Below are positions 53,400 to 64,000 of a stretch of 64,000 nt of DNA, one piece after another (position 1 is the stretch's first letter; every line of letters starts with the position of its first letter). Below the pieces are notes generated by a model. It did no database searches and had not been told where the DNA came from. It worked only from the letters and a program-made list of their open reading frames with translations. The translations under genes were made by a program, and so were the position numbers. Origin of the DNA: Cycas panzhihuaensis. Lineage: Eukaryota > Cycadophyta. The stretch lies in the NCBI GenBank assembly GCA_023213395.1, contig CM041465.1, forward strand, positions 29,271,741 to 29,335,740, read 5' to 3'.

Positions 53400-53880
53400 C
53401 TACATGGATTGATAAAATTTAGTCAAAAGTTTACTTGGGGTTTTAAGGAGGAAGAAACTTTTCTTCTTTTAAAGAAGAAAATTTGTGAAGCACTAGTTTT
53501 TGCAATTCCAAATTTACCGAGGCCTTTTGAAGTAGAAGTTAATATAAGTGGAAATGTGATGGGAGTTGTTCTTATTCAAGATGGGAAGCCTATTGCTTAC
53601 CATTCATAAGTATTTAGCCCTCAAGTGAAAAAGTACCCAGCATATGATCATGAAGTATTCACACTACATCAAGCATGCAAGCATTAGAGGTCCTACTTAC
53701 TTGGAAAAAAGGTTGTAGTTCATACTGATCATAAGCCTCTTCAATTTTTACAAACCTAAAGTAAATTACAATAGGCAAGACACATGAAGTGGATGAGTTA
53801 TTTACAATAATTCAATATTGTAATTAAGTACAAAAAGGGATCTACTAACAAAATTGTCGATATGTTATCTATACCACCTT
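53400..53880 (+). pseudogene. Gypsy RNase H (element G)
   Basis: Continues in the RT frame: LHGLIKFSQKFTWGFKEEET, FEVEVNISGNVMGVVLIQDG (Asn-Ile where D-A-S is usual), KPIAYHS, YPAYDHEVFTLHQACKH, VVVHTDHKPLQFL (catalytic Asp) and IKYKKGSTNKIVDMLS. Lengths agree with the family, with about six stops. Confidence 0.88.
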
Positions 53881-53884
53881 GTTC

Positions 53885-54957
53885 CACTTCTTCTTCTTCT
53901 GCTTTTGTTTGTAGTTCTCTTATGAGTTTGCAGGTGGAGCCAATGCATCATGAAGATTACAAAGATTTGTACCATAAAGATGAAGCCTTGATTGAAGAAT
54001 TGGAGAACTTAGCAAAAGAAAGACCTTCCCAGCTTGCTTGCAAGGATGGTCTACTTTTCAAAGGGGAGCAACTCTATGTTCCATCATAAGGAGACAAGAT
54101 CAAGTGGCTTAGAGAAGCCCATACTTCTAAAGTAACTAATCACTTTGGTGTAGAGAAGACTTTATAAAACTTTAGAAAATATGTTTTACAACTAAAGATG
54201 TAAAATGATGTATGTAAATATGTAAAAGGATGTGTAATATTTAATACTTCTAAGCCTTCTTCTAGAAAATTAGAATTATATACACCACTACCTATTCCTA
54301 CTAGGCCTTGGAAAAGTATCTCCATAGATTTCTTAAGGGGACTTCCCATGACTAGGAAGGGACATGACTATCTCTTTGTTATTATATATAGGTTCAATAA
54401 TATGATATGTTTAATACCTTATAATAAGACAATCATAGGTGCAGGGGTAGCTGAGTTGTTCTTTGAGCATGTATAGAAGAATTTTTTCTTGCCTTTATCC
54501 ATCATTTCAAATCAAGACACCTGATTACTTTCATCATTTTGGAAGATACTAGAGGAGATGATGGACACTAAATTGAAGAGGAGTACAAGTTTCCATCCTC
54601 AAACAAATGGTTAAACCAAAGTAGTGAATAAAACTTTGGTACATTTATTGAGGGGATATAATTCCAAGCATCCAAAGACTTGGGATGAATAATTGACTTT
54701 TCTATAATTTGCATTTAATAGGGAAATGCATGCATCACACTCTAAAGCACCTTTTGAAGCTTATTTAGGATACTTGCCTCAAAGTCCACTTGAATTAGAG
54801 TTTTCCATGCAAGCTAAGGAAGGATCCTCCAAAGAGAAGGAGGGGCATGATAAGGCTTTAAGATATTTGGAGAAGATCTAAAGAGTCCACAAAGAAGTGC
54901 ATGATCAACTTCTAAGGACTTAGTAAAAGTATAATAAAAGACATGACAAGTGGAAGT
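53885..54957 (+). pseudogene. Gypsy integrase (element G), truncated
   Basis: After a Ser-rich linker and the open stretch to 54089 comes the zinc region (LREAHTSKVTNHFGVEKTL, then CKYVKGCVIF). The core has ISIDFLRGLPMTRKGHDYLF (first Asp, about 54330), IISNQDT (second Asp, about 54510), then KLKRSTSFHPQTNG and TKVVNKTLVHLLRGY. The Glu usual in TEVVN is Lys. QKYNKRHDK-type sequence follows, and the reading is lost at 54957. No chromodomain can be assessed. Confidence 0.87.
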
Positions 54958-54963
54958 GTACCC

Positions 54964-57900
54964 ATAGGGTGTCACTAAACATAAGGGGATCAAGACTACA
55001 CTATCACTAAATAAGGGGCTTAAGATCCTTGAGAGTGGGGGGATAGGTAACCCATAAAGGGCATTTGTGCATAAGAACACAGGTTTGGAGACCTGTAAAT
55101 AATGCATAAGACCCTCCCTTTTGGCAAGTACATTCTTGGATTTGAAATGGGCAAAGGCATCCTTGGTTTATTGAGTAGCATCAAGGGTTACTCACCTATC
55201 CTGACGGGTTGAGGAAGGAGAGGGAGGACTAAAGCACTTTTCCTAGAAGGAAGGGAAAAGAAGAGGCGAACCTTAGTGGAAAAGGGGTGCCTATTAAATA
55301 AGAGAGGGATTACAAGTGGAAAGAGTGTAAAAAGGGGGGTTTGGTATAAGAGAACCAAACCCTAAGAAGGGTAAGGCAAATGGGATGCCTTACTAAGGAT
55401 TACCTGAAGGGGATGCCTCTAGGGTTTATGTGAAATAAGCAAGTGACTAAGTATGCCAATATTTCTAGGATATGTCTTTGTTTTGCTAAAAAAAGTGATG
55501 TAATGATACAAAATATTGTTGCCACCAAGTAAATGCAATTTGAAAGAAACTCTCTTCTTTATCTCTTCTTTTTCCTCTCTCTCCTTTATTTTTATAAATG
55601 AAAGGATAAGGAAATAAGAGAGGGAGTAAATACAAAGGGAAAAGAGAGTGCAATGACTAATGCAATTCATTTCAATGATGCATGGGAGAAAAGGAAACTA
55701 TTAAAAGGCCTAAGTTCCCTTTATATTCCCACCCTTAAGAGTGCAAAGGGTATGAAAGAGAGAGAGATGTACTAAGGGAAAGGAACCTCTTTCGTCACTT
55801 TTCTCTGGAGATATAATATGAGTGGTGTGTTAACCCAAACTACCCCCTTTTTAATGCTCATATAACAAGAAGGAAAAGAGGTGGGAGTGGTGCATGCTAA
55901 TGCAATGGATAACTTTCCTTCCAAATAAGTACCAAGTAAATGATTACAAGCAAAGCAAAATGTAACTTTCTTTCTTCTTTTAGAAAAGGGGGGAAGAAGG
56001 TAAAGGAAGAAGGAGAACCTGGAGAAAGTGCACTTGGAACCAAGTTAGTTGGTGAAACACGCCTTTCTTCCTTTGTTGTAATCTCTTCACTAATCACCTC
56101 ACACTCCTTGCCATGGTTGGAATTGTAGACAAACCATTGGGGGGCTTCCTTACCTTCCTTGAGATGTTTGTGCAAAAGGAAATAAAGAAAAGTTGTAAGG
56201 AAAATTTTCCAAAAGAAATGGATAGTAACAAAGTGCACGTACCTTCTATTGTGATTCCTGCTTATTCAAAGGAAATAAATCTCACTTAATAGATCAATTT
56301 CCTTTCAGTGAAAGATTATATGTGTGTATAAAAGTAAATAGATATTCATATGTACGTATGTTTGCTAAAGGAAATCTAAGCTTGCTTGTATGCCTTTTAA
56401 AGAAAAGGAAACAATCTACTTTTCAATCTTACTTAATATGCATTCAAAGTTTCTAAACAATTTTTAGAGGGAAAAGGGGGGTAAAGGGAGTGAGAAAGGA
56501 GAGCCTCAGAATGGATATCTCCTCTAACAAGACACCTCCACATGCTCAATTACTCCAAGTAGAAAATCAAGAGGTAGTTTGTAGCTTTAGGAAAACAAGG
56601 AAGATAATATAGCTCATAAGGACAAAAGCTATAAAAGTTGTAAAAACCACAAATGTTGCAAAAATTGTAATGTTGCAACCTTTACAAGATTTACAAAATA
56701 AGATAAGAATCCCATAAACAATAAGATTAACTAAAATATATGATGTTAGATGATATGTGAGGGTTGGTTGTAGGCATTACAAGTGACTTCCAATGCTACA
56801 ACCAATGGGACCCTTCACCCAAGGGATATTCTTGGCGTGCAGGGTGGATATGATGTAGGAGAAATGAGAAAGGTAGGGGGCTACCTTGGAGGATGTGGCT
56901 ATGAAGGTCGAAACCCTAGCCTTAGTCTCCTCTTCTCCCTTTCTATAAATTACCATGATCCACCTACTTGTGGCCTAAGAGGGACCCAAGAGGCATTGAA
57001 GGATGGACAAGGGGAGGAAGGGTTTGCTTTCCTTCAAAGAACCCAAAGAAACTGGTGTATAGGTAAGATTTTTGGGTAAATAAAGGATAGTATTCACAAA
57101 ACACCTTTGTCAAAGGGAAGAACAACAAAGTACAGATCTGAAATCACCATTAAATCTAGATTAAGATAAATATTACCTCATGAAAAGATGGAGGGAGAGG
57201 GATCCCTCCAGCTTGGTAGAGGAAGGCTCCACTTGGTAGCAAAAGAGAGGCATGAAACCTGCAAAAGCTTAATGTGGTGGCTAGAGTGAGTACTTAAGGA
57301 TGGAAACATGCTAAAACAAGCTATTGCAGACTTGAAACTTAAGGTTTTTCCCTAAAAGAAGGAGAAGGTAGGAGAAGAGAGCAAGAGATACAAGTTAGTG
57401 GCATTTTTCCTTTCTCAATGGAGCTAAGAGAGATAAAATGAATTTCAAATTAAGATTTTATACCTAAATTTTGTTTGTTGAGTGATTAAGGATCGCTCTG
57501 GGAGGGGAATAATATCCTACCATGTGAAAGTTTCATAATAAATGTGAAACTAGTCATTGCCAGGCTGTGGATACTAATGAACACACCCCATGACAAACTT
57601 CATGGTACTATAAAGTTTATCGTGGTATCACGAACAATGTCCCGGTGTGAATAAAACAAAGGAGAAAATAAAAAGGGGCATAGGAGGCCCTAATAAAAGG
57701 GTCCTAGACCTTAATGGAGCAATATAATGGACTAGTAAGGCATTTAAGAGACACTTAGGCATTAGTAGGACCTCATCAATCAAGAAAAGTGTGGTAATAA
57801 GGCCCCAATGAGGGACAATTAGTGAGTGCAAGGATGACTGGGATTAGAATAAGGTGTTAAGGATCATGCAATACCAAAAATGATCAAAAGTGGGCTACAG

Positions 57901-60001
57901 GAGGTCAAGAGTACTCGAGAGTATTGTGGAGTTGTGATGGAGGGCTCTATAATACCATAGGATATTTGTCCCAAGTCGTCATAGGCTGAAATGATAGTTA
58001 CAAGCATAAAAGAGTAGGTAAACCAAGCTTATGAACCATGCAAGCAATAATACCATGCAGAATACATCTATTAAACATTTGATTACATCTTGAATTAAGT
58101 GAAAGTTACGGTTAGAGATATACCTGTGTCTACTTAAGAGGCACCATCCATGCCCATTCTTGGAAGTCGAGAAACACTGCCCCTTGGTAGTAGATCCTCA
58201 CTACTTGGAAGCATCAGGTAATGTAAAATGTTATCAACATAAAGATTAGTATAGTCTACCCATGTAAAAAGGTGTCATCATATAAGAGGAGTGGCAAGTG
58301 TCATGGCAGATCATGTTGACAAGGAAAGAAAAGGAGTGACATAGGGGTTGCCTATGCATCACCCTAAAATCTAGTATGAAAGAAAGAGGGGATGCCCCCA
58401 TCATACCTATGCGAAATGAGTGATGTACAAGGTCATCAACATAATCAATAAGCAAATATGAGCAAGAGATATGTACATGTAGAAACTCAAAGTGCATAGG
58501 TCTCATACTAGGGGTAGCACAAAGGACCAGGTGAAGAAACAAACCTGGTGGTCACTATAGTTTAACCTCATTAGTGTCCTACTTTCATAGGTACAAAAGA
58601 ATCATGAATGGAGGAAGGAATAATCCTAGATCCTGGGTGATCAGGTGACCCATTAGTCTACCTAGGAAGGATTTTCCAAAAGAGAGAGATGATACGATGG
58701 ACAAGGCCATCTACCTTAACATTTAAGACTTAGGGAATATACTGAATATCCACGGAAGAGAAATGGGATAAAGGGGATTTGGCAGTCAAAGCAAGAGCTC
58801 TCAATCATGGGCAATGTACCTGGTAAACTTAGGTTAGTTATGGCATGATGATCTAAGAGTTGTAAAAGGGGATGATGGGACCATGGTGAAAGTGAAGTAC
58901 ATCAGTAAGGGCCTTAATAATAGCTATGTATTTATCTTTGTTATTTGTGGCCTCAATGAGAAAGATTCTAGAACACATATAGTCATGTTTAGAGGGGTCA
59001 CAAAGGATCCATATGGCAGCAAAAGGTCCCAGATTACTATGACTTCTTCAGTCAATGGAGATAAGTATTACCATGGTGAAAAGAATAGGGTTTGTATCAT
59101 ACATCAGGAGAAATAATGATAGTAATGTTAAAAAGAAAGGAGAGGGAAAGGATGTAATGACAAGGCTACAATGGTTTGGAAGGCTACAAATATAGAACAT
59201 AAGAGGATAAGAGAGCCCTAGGAGGAGGCTACATGCTCGAGGGAGGCCTACCCAATGAAAGGAGAGGGAAAGATAGTGAGAAATCCCTTTCAAGGCTCCT
59301 AGGGATCATAAATGGGCTAATAGAGGCCCAGAAAGGAGGAATCGCTTCCCGTGGGAGCCTCAAAGGCTCAAACAGGTGGCAAAAATAGGTCCAGAATGTT
59401 AAAACGAGTTAAAAAAGTATAAACATAAACACGTTTCAGAGTAGCATGAAAAATGAGGTAGAAGAGACCTTTAGGAGATTGAAGGAGTTATCATAAATAT
59501 GCTAAAAGAGCTCAAAATGGAGGCTACAGGAGCAAAATAGGGGATATACTCTGAAGACAAAGTGAATAAGGGTAAGTAGATAGTCTTAAGGGCTATTGCA
59601 GCAAAGAAAAAGGAGAAGGTGCCTCCTAGGGCCCTCGCATATATAAAGGGGTTAAGGGTGAAAATGGAATTCATTTTCATGGGCCCCATAATCGATCTGA
59701 ATCCCTCCCCTTTATACAACAAGGCTTTGTGGGATTCAGGAGCACCTTGTAGGAGATCCAACCATTGGATCAAGGTGTAGGAATAGCCAATGGGATCAGA
59801 TTAATGAGATGGCAGTGGTCATGCCTGATCTAATGAGTGGATCATCCCTTAACCTTTCCATTTCATCAATTTCTTTTAATGACTTTTTTACGTTTTTTAA
59901 GATTATTTTTGGCCCCATAACGGTGAATTGAGACCCCTTGAAACTCAAATAAGGACCAGGGAGGGGGAGTAGGCTAGGATTTGGTCCGCTTAGGTAAAAC
60001 A
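54964..60001 (-). repeat. Long 3' LTR of Tat2 (about 5 kb, boundaries inferred)
   Basis: In element sense the proposed LTR starts TGTTTTACC after a purine-rich tract and ends GGGTACA. It has a TATA-like GGTATAAAATC at 57453-57463 (minus strand) and no pol-like coding. Blocks at 57530-57556 and 57590-57630 recur in the insert of element B. A length of 5 kb is high but known for the Ogre/Tat group. No partner LTR is in the window, so both ends are provisional. Short ORFs within it (for example 55897-56238, 56783-57079, 58246-58542, 59471-59773) lack family features. Confidence 0.45.
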
Positions 60002-60007
60002 TTTTTG

Positions 60008-60034
60008 AGATTTTAGGGCCCTCCCCCCCTGCCC
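60008..60034 (-). promoter_or_regulatory. Possible polypurine tract of Tat2
   Basis: The minus strand reads as a G/A-rich run (AAAAGGGGCAGGGGGGAGGG with one C). Its position between the antisense gene and the LTR-like region suits the plus-strand primer. Confidence 0.45.
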
Positions 60035-60327
60035 CTTTTAGGGAGGGAATCCATGGGCCTATGGTAAAGAGCGCAGTGCTGCAAAGTTTGCAATGGGGCT
60101 GCCAAGAAAATAGAATTTTCTCAGTGGAACCTACATCAATATCTATAGTACCATAGATTTTGACATGGGGTAGAGGATATTAGTAGAAAGAAAAAATGAA
60201 AAAGAGGTCCAACAGATGAGCTTACTCAATCTGATAGAGCATAGGTCATCTAAAAGGAAGCATGACACATGGTAGGGTGATTGAGAGGTTTCTTGACTGA
60301 TTATTAGGTTGTTTGCAGGTTGTTATC

Positions 60328-62249
60328 ATGGTTGACAACTACAAAAACATCGGTATGGCTATGCTGAGTTTTATAGAGATGATGACACAATAGGATAGGA
60401 TGACCTTACAATACTATGGGCTCCTAAAGGTCATCAAGATGCCCTAATATACATTTAACAAGCACCTCTTGATTGACATAGTCTCCTACTGGGATAGACA
60501 GAGGTATATATTCCACCTCCCCAAGGTGGGAGATATCAGCATCACGCCTGGAGATATCAGGAGGATACTAGGTGTGCTAACAAGAGGAGCACCAGCATCA
60601 CTAGATATATTACCCAGTACAGATGCTATCCATAGAGAGGTAGCCACCTACTTTACAGGATAAGGTAGGTGGGATCAATGAGGAGTATTGATCCAGGCTA
60701 TGGTTTTATCCAAAGTTCCTCGAGTGATAAAACTCATCACATTAGCCATTCTATTCTAAATCTCCCAGAAATAGAACTACAGAGATATACTAGGAAGGTG
60801 GATGGATACCATCCATAGTTGCAAGGTAGGTGAGAGGTTAGACTGGGCTACCCTGATAGTGGCCAACCTGACAGCACAGTTAAATCAGATCTGGGCAGCT
60901 AGGAGAGGAGGATTCTCCTACTACACACTACTACAGTGTTGGTTCTTTGACCACTTTAGAGTGGTGGCACTACTTAGAGGGCCACATCCCATCTCGACTA
61001 GGGCATCTATGGTCCATATGTGGCTAAGGAGATTCAGAGGGATAGAGGAGTAGGCCCATGTATAACAGTCAGTAGAGGTGACTTCATTAGACTTGCTTAC
61101 CCATGTAGACTTCACAATAGATCTTTATAGATCAATTCACTCGGAGAGTGATGACAAAGATAGAGAGCTAGGTGATAAGGCCGATGAGGATAGAGGTGAT
61201 GATGAAGGCAATGGGATAAGCCCATTAAGAGCTATAGGAGGTGAGGCAGGCCCATCGATACCTACGAGAGGTCACCATGAGGACCAACAAGTAGAGAGGG
61301 AGCTGCAGGTGGAGCTCTAATATTAGTTGTAGCCATGGTGGTAGTAGTAGAAGCGGTGTGATAGACATGATATATAGAGGAGTCCCTAGAGAGGAGGGAT
61401 TAGAGGCAAGAGGCACCCCGACAACCCAGGTAGTGGGTGAGATAGTGCCAAAGGTAGAGGAGATGGAGGCAGCAATAGGGGAGCTGCTGTAGAGGGGGTG
61501 ATCATCAGAGCAGAGGAGCCAGCCATCGCAGGAGGTGAGATTCTATCCTGACTCAACATCTTTTTAATCACTAACTACTTGGATGGTTTTATTTAAATTT
61601 TGATAATTATATATATATATTTATTAGATTAACATATGGTATGTGATTTGGTAGGAGTAGTAGAGATGACGAGGCTACTGGAGGCAGTAGTCTGTGAGCT
61701 ATTCCCCTAAGTTTATATGAAGGGACAACCTCCCATCCTGGTTGGCAAGGATCCTTGATCAGTGGGGCCACATATAACATCATTCAACCTATTGATCTAA
61801 GCTAGAGACCTATAGGTGGCATGGTCCTAGGAGCTCTAGGTGAGGGCAGGACAACTATAGGGTACCTAGATGGACTTCAGGTGGAGAGGGATCAGTTGGT
61901 AGCTAAGAGAGACACCCTACGAGGCTAGGTCTAGGCACTAGAGGCTTAGGGAGGAGGAGGAGGAGGAGGAAGGGATATAGAGGGTAGGATTCGAATCATC
62001 ATGTTGGAGGAGAGGATCCAAGGAGTAGAGGGAGAGAAGGATCATATCCAGATGAGATACGATCAGCTAGTGGAACAGATCGCCACTAGGTCATTGCATA
62101 GTAGATCATATATTCACACCATGGTGACCCAGAGGAGGCCTTGGTATGAGGAGAGTGAGACAGGGAGCTCACAACGATGCCATAGGAGCTTGGGAGGTAT
62201 ATGGTCCCCTGGCAAGGGATCTCACAGACAAGGAGATTCTACCACTTAA
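60328..62249 (+). pseudogene. PMD-like gene of Tat2, antisense to the element
   Basis: From the ATG at 60328 one frame runs to 61320 with about ten in-frame stops and no frameshift. It reads ATFTG-ending blocks typical of the plant mobile domain: LIDIVSYWDRQRYIFHLPKV, DISITPGDIRRILGVLTRGA, DWATLIVANLTAQLNQIWAA and YYTLLQCWFFDHFRVVALL. An acidic region follows at 61140-61210. After one frame change near 61320 comes EEGLEARGTPTTQVVGE, then a candidate intron (61535-61654). The last part (61655-62249) has a Gly run and a probable coiled coil, MLEERIQGVEGEKDHIQMRY. PMD is known from plant MAIN-like proteins and from transposons. Its role in Tat elements is unknown. Confidence 0.78.
61535..61654 (+). 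other. Candidate intron in the Tat2 PMD-like gene
   Basis: GTGAGATTC after GGAG at the left and TTTGGTAG at the right, with an AT-rich interior that includes a short TA run and stops. Reading is open on both sides in different frames. The same structure stands at 44316-44419 in Tat1. On the element's own (minus) transcript these signals would be inverted and not spliced. Confidence 0.55.
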
Positions 62250-63088
62250 GGGTAGGGTGTCAAAGAGGATTGTACATTATTAGTTTTGAGCAAGAAAGCA
62301 TTGGACATCTAGGGAGTCTTCACCATATGTAGATACATGATTGTACACCTCCCTGTAAGGATTCCATCTTCCTAAGGCATGATGCCTAGATGATGATGTA
62401 CTATATGATCTGTTGTACCATATGATTTGTATATATATAAACCAGGGCTAATTGGTATCCCATTTGACCCATGATGATGATGTTATGATGGCTTTGTGAT
62501 GCTATTACTTTGTTGTATTGTTTGTTTATTTATGTGATGCATAGAGAGATGAGGGTATGCATATGGATATGGGTGCATAAGTGCACGACAGGTTATGCAT
62601 TATGATGGTTTTAGTTTATTGTTATGTATGATTTTGTTATTAGATCATATGTAGATGATACGCATGTTTCCTTTCATACCACACCACACTCATAGCACAC
62701 ACACACGATCACCATGTGTATCGATGATGGATATGTATGAGGCTAAGAGGAGGAGCCATGCATGTCCATTAGGGGAACATAATGGATATGCAAAGGAAGT
62801 GATGATAAGGGGAGTATAGATACTTAAGCAAAAGGCCCTGGTTGAGGAAGTGATCCCTTGCTTGAGGGTAAAGAAAATTTTCTTACCTAACTAGGAAAGG
62901 AGAGGTTTCCCTTGAGAGGGAAACAAGAGATGTAATGCATGCAAATAAAATTAAAAAGATGAAGAGCAACTCTAAACCACCATTCCACCAATGGCTAGGA
63001 GAAATAATGACACAAGTAGAGTGGTAGTTTAGGCTCATTTTAGAGTGAGAGGGAAGGGCTCACCCATCCTACTTAGGACTAGGAGGGT
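62250..63088. other. Spacer between PMD-like gene and integrase of Tat2
   Basis: Noncoding. It has GATGATG and CACACAC short repeats around 62460-62710 and a region similar to the Tat1 spacer. No gene on either strand. Confidence 0.6.
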
Positions 63089-64000
63089 TCACACATATAA
63101 CTTCTTTAGGAATTTCCCATTAATGGCCTTCTCAAATTCGAGACCTTCTAGAGTCACTATCCTATAGGTGCCATTATCGAGGCTCTTAAGAATGATGAAA
63201 TGACTAACCCATTTAGGCCAAAATTTAGACATGTGATCATGGAGGTATTCTAGCTTGAGGACATGGTCACTAGGATGTAAAGGGCAAGGATGAAGATGTT
63301 TATCATACATCATACCCTGGCCTTAGAGGTGAGGTTCACTTGGTATGCCATCAAGCGTCTCTCATCTAAGGTTTCAAGGTCGAGGAGGTGGGCTTGGCGA
63401 TAGGATTCCTCGTCAATGAGACCTTGAATGGAAACACACAAGGAGGGAATTTTGACTTCCAAAGGGAGGACCACCTCAGTTCCATATATGAGAGAGGATG
63501 GGGTCATCCCTGTAGCTGTGTGAATGGAAGTGTGATAGGCCCACAAAGCAGAAGGAAGTTGAAGGTGCCAATCCCTTTGGGATTGGGCAATAATCTTCTT
63601 TAAGATACTGATAAGAGTTTTGTTAAAAGACTTGATTTGTCCATTGGCCTAAGGGTAATAAGGAGAAGAAGTTTTGTTGGATATCCTAAACTTCCCATAA
63701 AGCTCATCCATCTACTTATTACAAAAGGGAGTGCCATTATCTTTGATTAAGATGTCAGGAACCGTGAATCAACAAATAATGTACTAATAAATGAAAGTGA
63801 CTATAGTCTTACTAGTAATAGAAGATAAGGGGTCTACTTCAGCCCTTTTAGTAAAGCACTCTATGGTAGTCAAGATAAACTTATGCTGTGATGAGGAAGG
63901 TGGGATTATGGCTCCAACAAGGTTTAATCCCCATTGGGAGAAAGTCCATAGAGAGATAATCAGGTGCAAGGCCTTGTAAGGCGAATGAATGATGTTGGCA
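63089..64000 (-). pseudogene. Tat-type Gypsy integrase (Tat2), partial
   Basis: On the minus strand: FSQWGLNLVGAIIPPSSSQH (63940-63880; the first catalytic Asp of GLDLVG is Asn), then IKDNGTPF (about 63745, Asp retained) and NGQIKSFNKTL (Glu to Lys). LWAYHTSIHTATGMTPSSLI, YGTEVVLPLEVKIPSLCVSI and LIDEESYRQAHLLDLETLDE follow at 63546-63390. The C-terminus is GTYRIVTLEGLEFEKAINGK (63180-63110). This is the standard Tat-branch integrase end. Two of three catalytic residues are changed, both explained by G-to-A. The N-terminus lies beyond the window. Confidence 0.88.

Larger units (their letters stand above)
50200..54957 (+). mobile_element. Element G: Ty3/Gypsy retrotransposon, plus strand, cut by Tat2
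   Basis: A probable 5' LTR (about 50200-50808), primer site TGGTATCAGAGC (50811-50822), then Gag, protease, RT, RNase H and integrase in Gypsy order. Integrase ends abruptly at about 54957, where Tat2 begins, so the 3' end is displaced beyond the window. Of the Gypsy elements here this is the most complete pol. Confidence 0.85.
54964..64000 (-). mobile_element. Tat2: Tat-like Ty3/Gypsy element, 3' part, cut by window end
   Basis: It interrupts the integrase of element G. On the minus strand the window shows integrase (63970 to 63089), a 3' region holding a plus-strand PMD-like gene (60328-62249), a possible polypurine tract (60010-60030) and a long LTR down to about 54964. Tat elements are known for extra ORFs, often antisense, between integrase and 3' LTR. 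Its 5' part (Gag to RNase H) lies beyond 64000. Confidence 0.8.

Noticed and set aside
55897-59773. Several 80-110 codon ORFs in the Tat2 LTR
   Set aside because: No family features, no support from the Tat1 copy, and opposite-strand overlaps.

Overview
This window is repeat-dominated plant nuclear DNA from a large genome. I find no intact host gene, no rRNA or tRNA gene, and nothing prokaryotic. The evidence is Ty1/Copia and Ty3/Gypsy LTR retrotransposons with initiator-Met-tRNA-type primer sites, Tat-like Gypsy elements with a plant mobile domain (PMD) ORF, long AT-rich leaders, and extensive transition-type decay. The species cannot be read from the sequence. A gymnosperm or a large-genome angiosperm would fit.

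Layout. (1) 846-14612: a minus-strand Copia element (A) with 5-bp target duplication (TSD) AAATC. It is split in its protease region by insertion B (3924-12432, TSD GTATC). B has an unusual palindromic 113-bp terminal repeat and holds a Tat-like LTR fragment (about 3993-6885) plus a gag-only LTR element C (about 6890-12297, plus strand). (2) 14618-16590: a gag-bearing Gypsy remnant (K). (3) 16595-34160: chromovirus-type Gypsy sequence in which one LTR (17777-18434) is both the 3' LTR of truncated element F0 and the 5' LTR of F1. Copia element E (18437-30383, TSD CCAAG) sits exactly at the F1 LTR/primer-site junction, and E holds a young gag-only element D (24753-29330, minus strand, TSD ATTAC). 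(4) 34165-47170: a decayed Tat-like Gypsy element (Tat1, minus strand), with a Copia fragment H (40797-42360) inserted. (5) 47395-50195: a second copy of the F family (F2). (6) about 50200-54957: Gypsy element G (plus strand), nearly complete through integrase. (7) 54964-64000: a second Tat-like element (Tat2, minus strand) with a long 3' LTR, a plus-strand PMD-like gene and the integrase. It runs off the window.

How the parts relate. This is a nest of retrotransposons. LTR divergence agrees with the nesting: A about 7 percent is older than C about 5 percent inside it, and E about 7 percent is older than D about 2 percent inside it (hand counts). Pol ORFs are broken mainly by stops at expected Gln and Trp codons and by Cys-to-Tyr and Gly-to-Arg changes, as expected for methylcytosine deamination. 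The least decayed coding sequence is the 316-codon gag-acidic ORF of D.

Most worth a second look: the antisense PMD gene in both Tat elements, with a candidate intron at the same place in each copy; the two gag-only elements C and D, which independently show a long leader, a Gag N-domain and an acidic tail with short peptide repeats; and the palindromic LTR of B with an apparently inverted loop.
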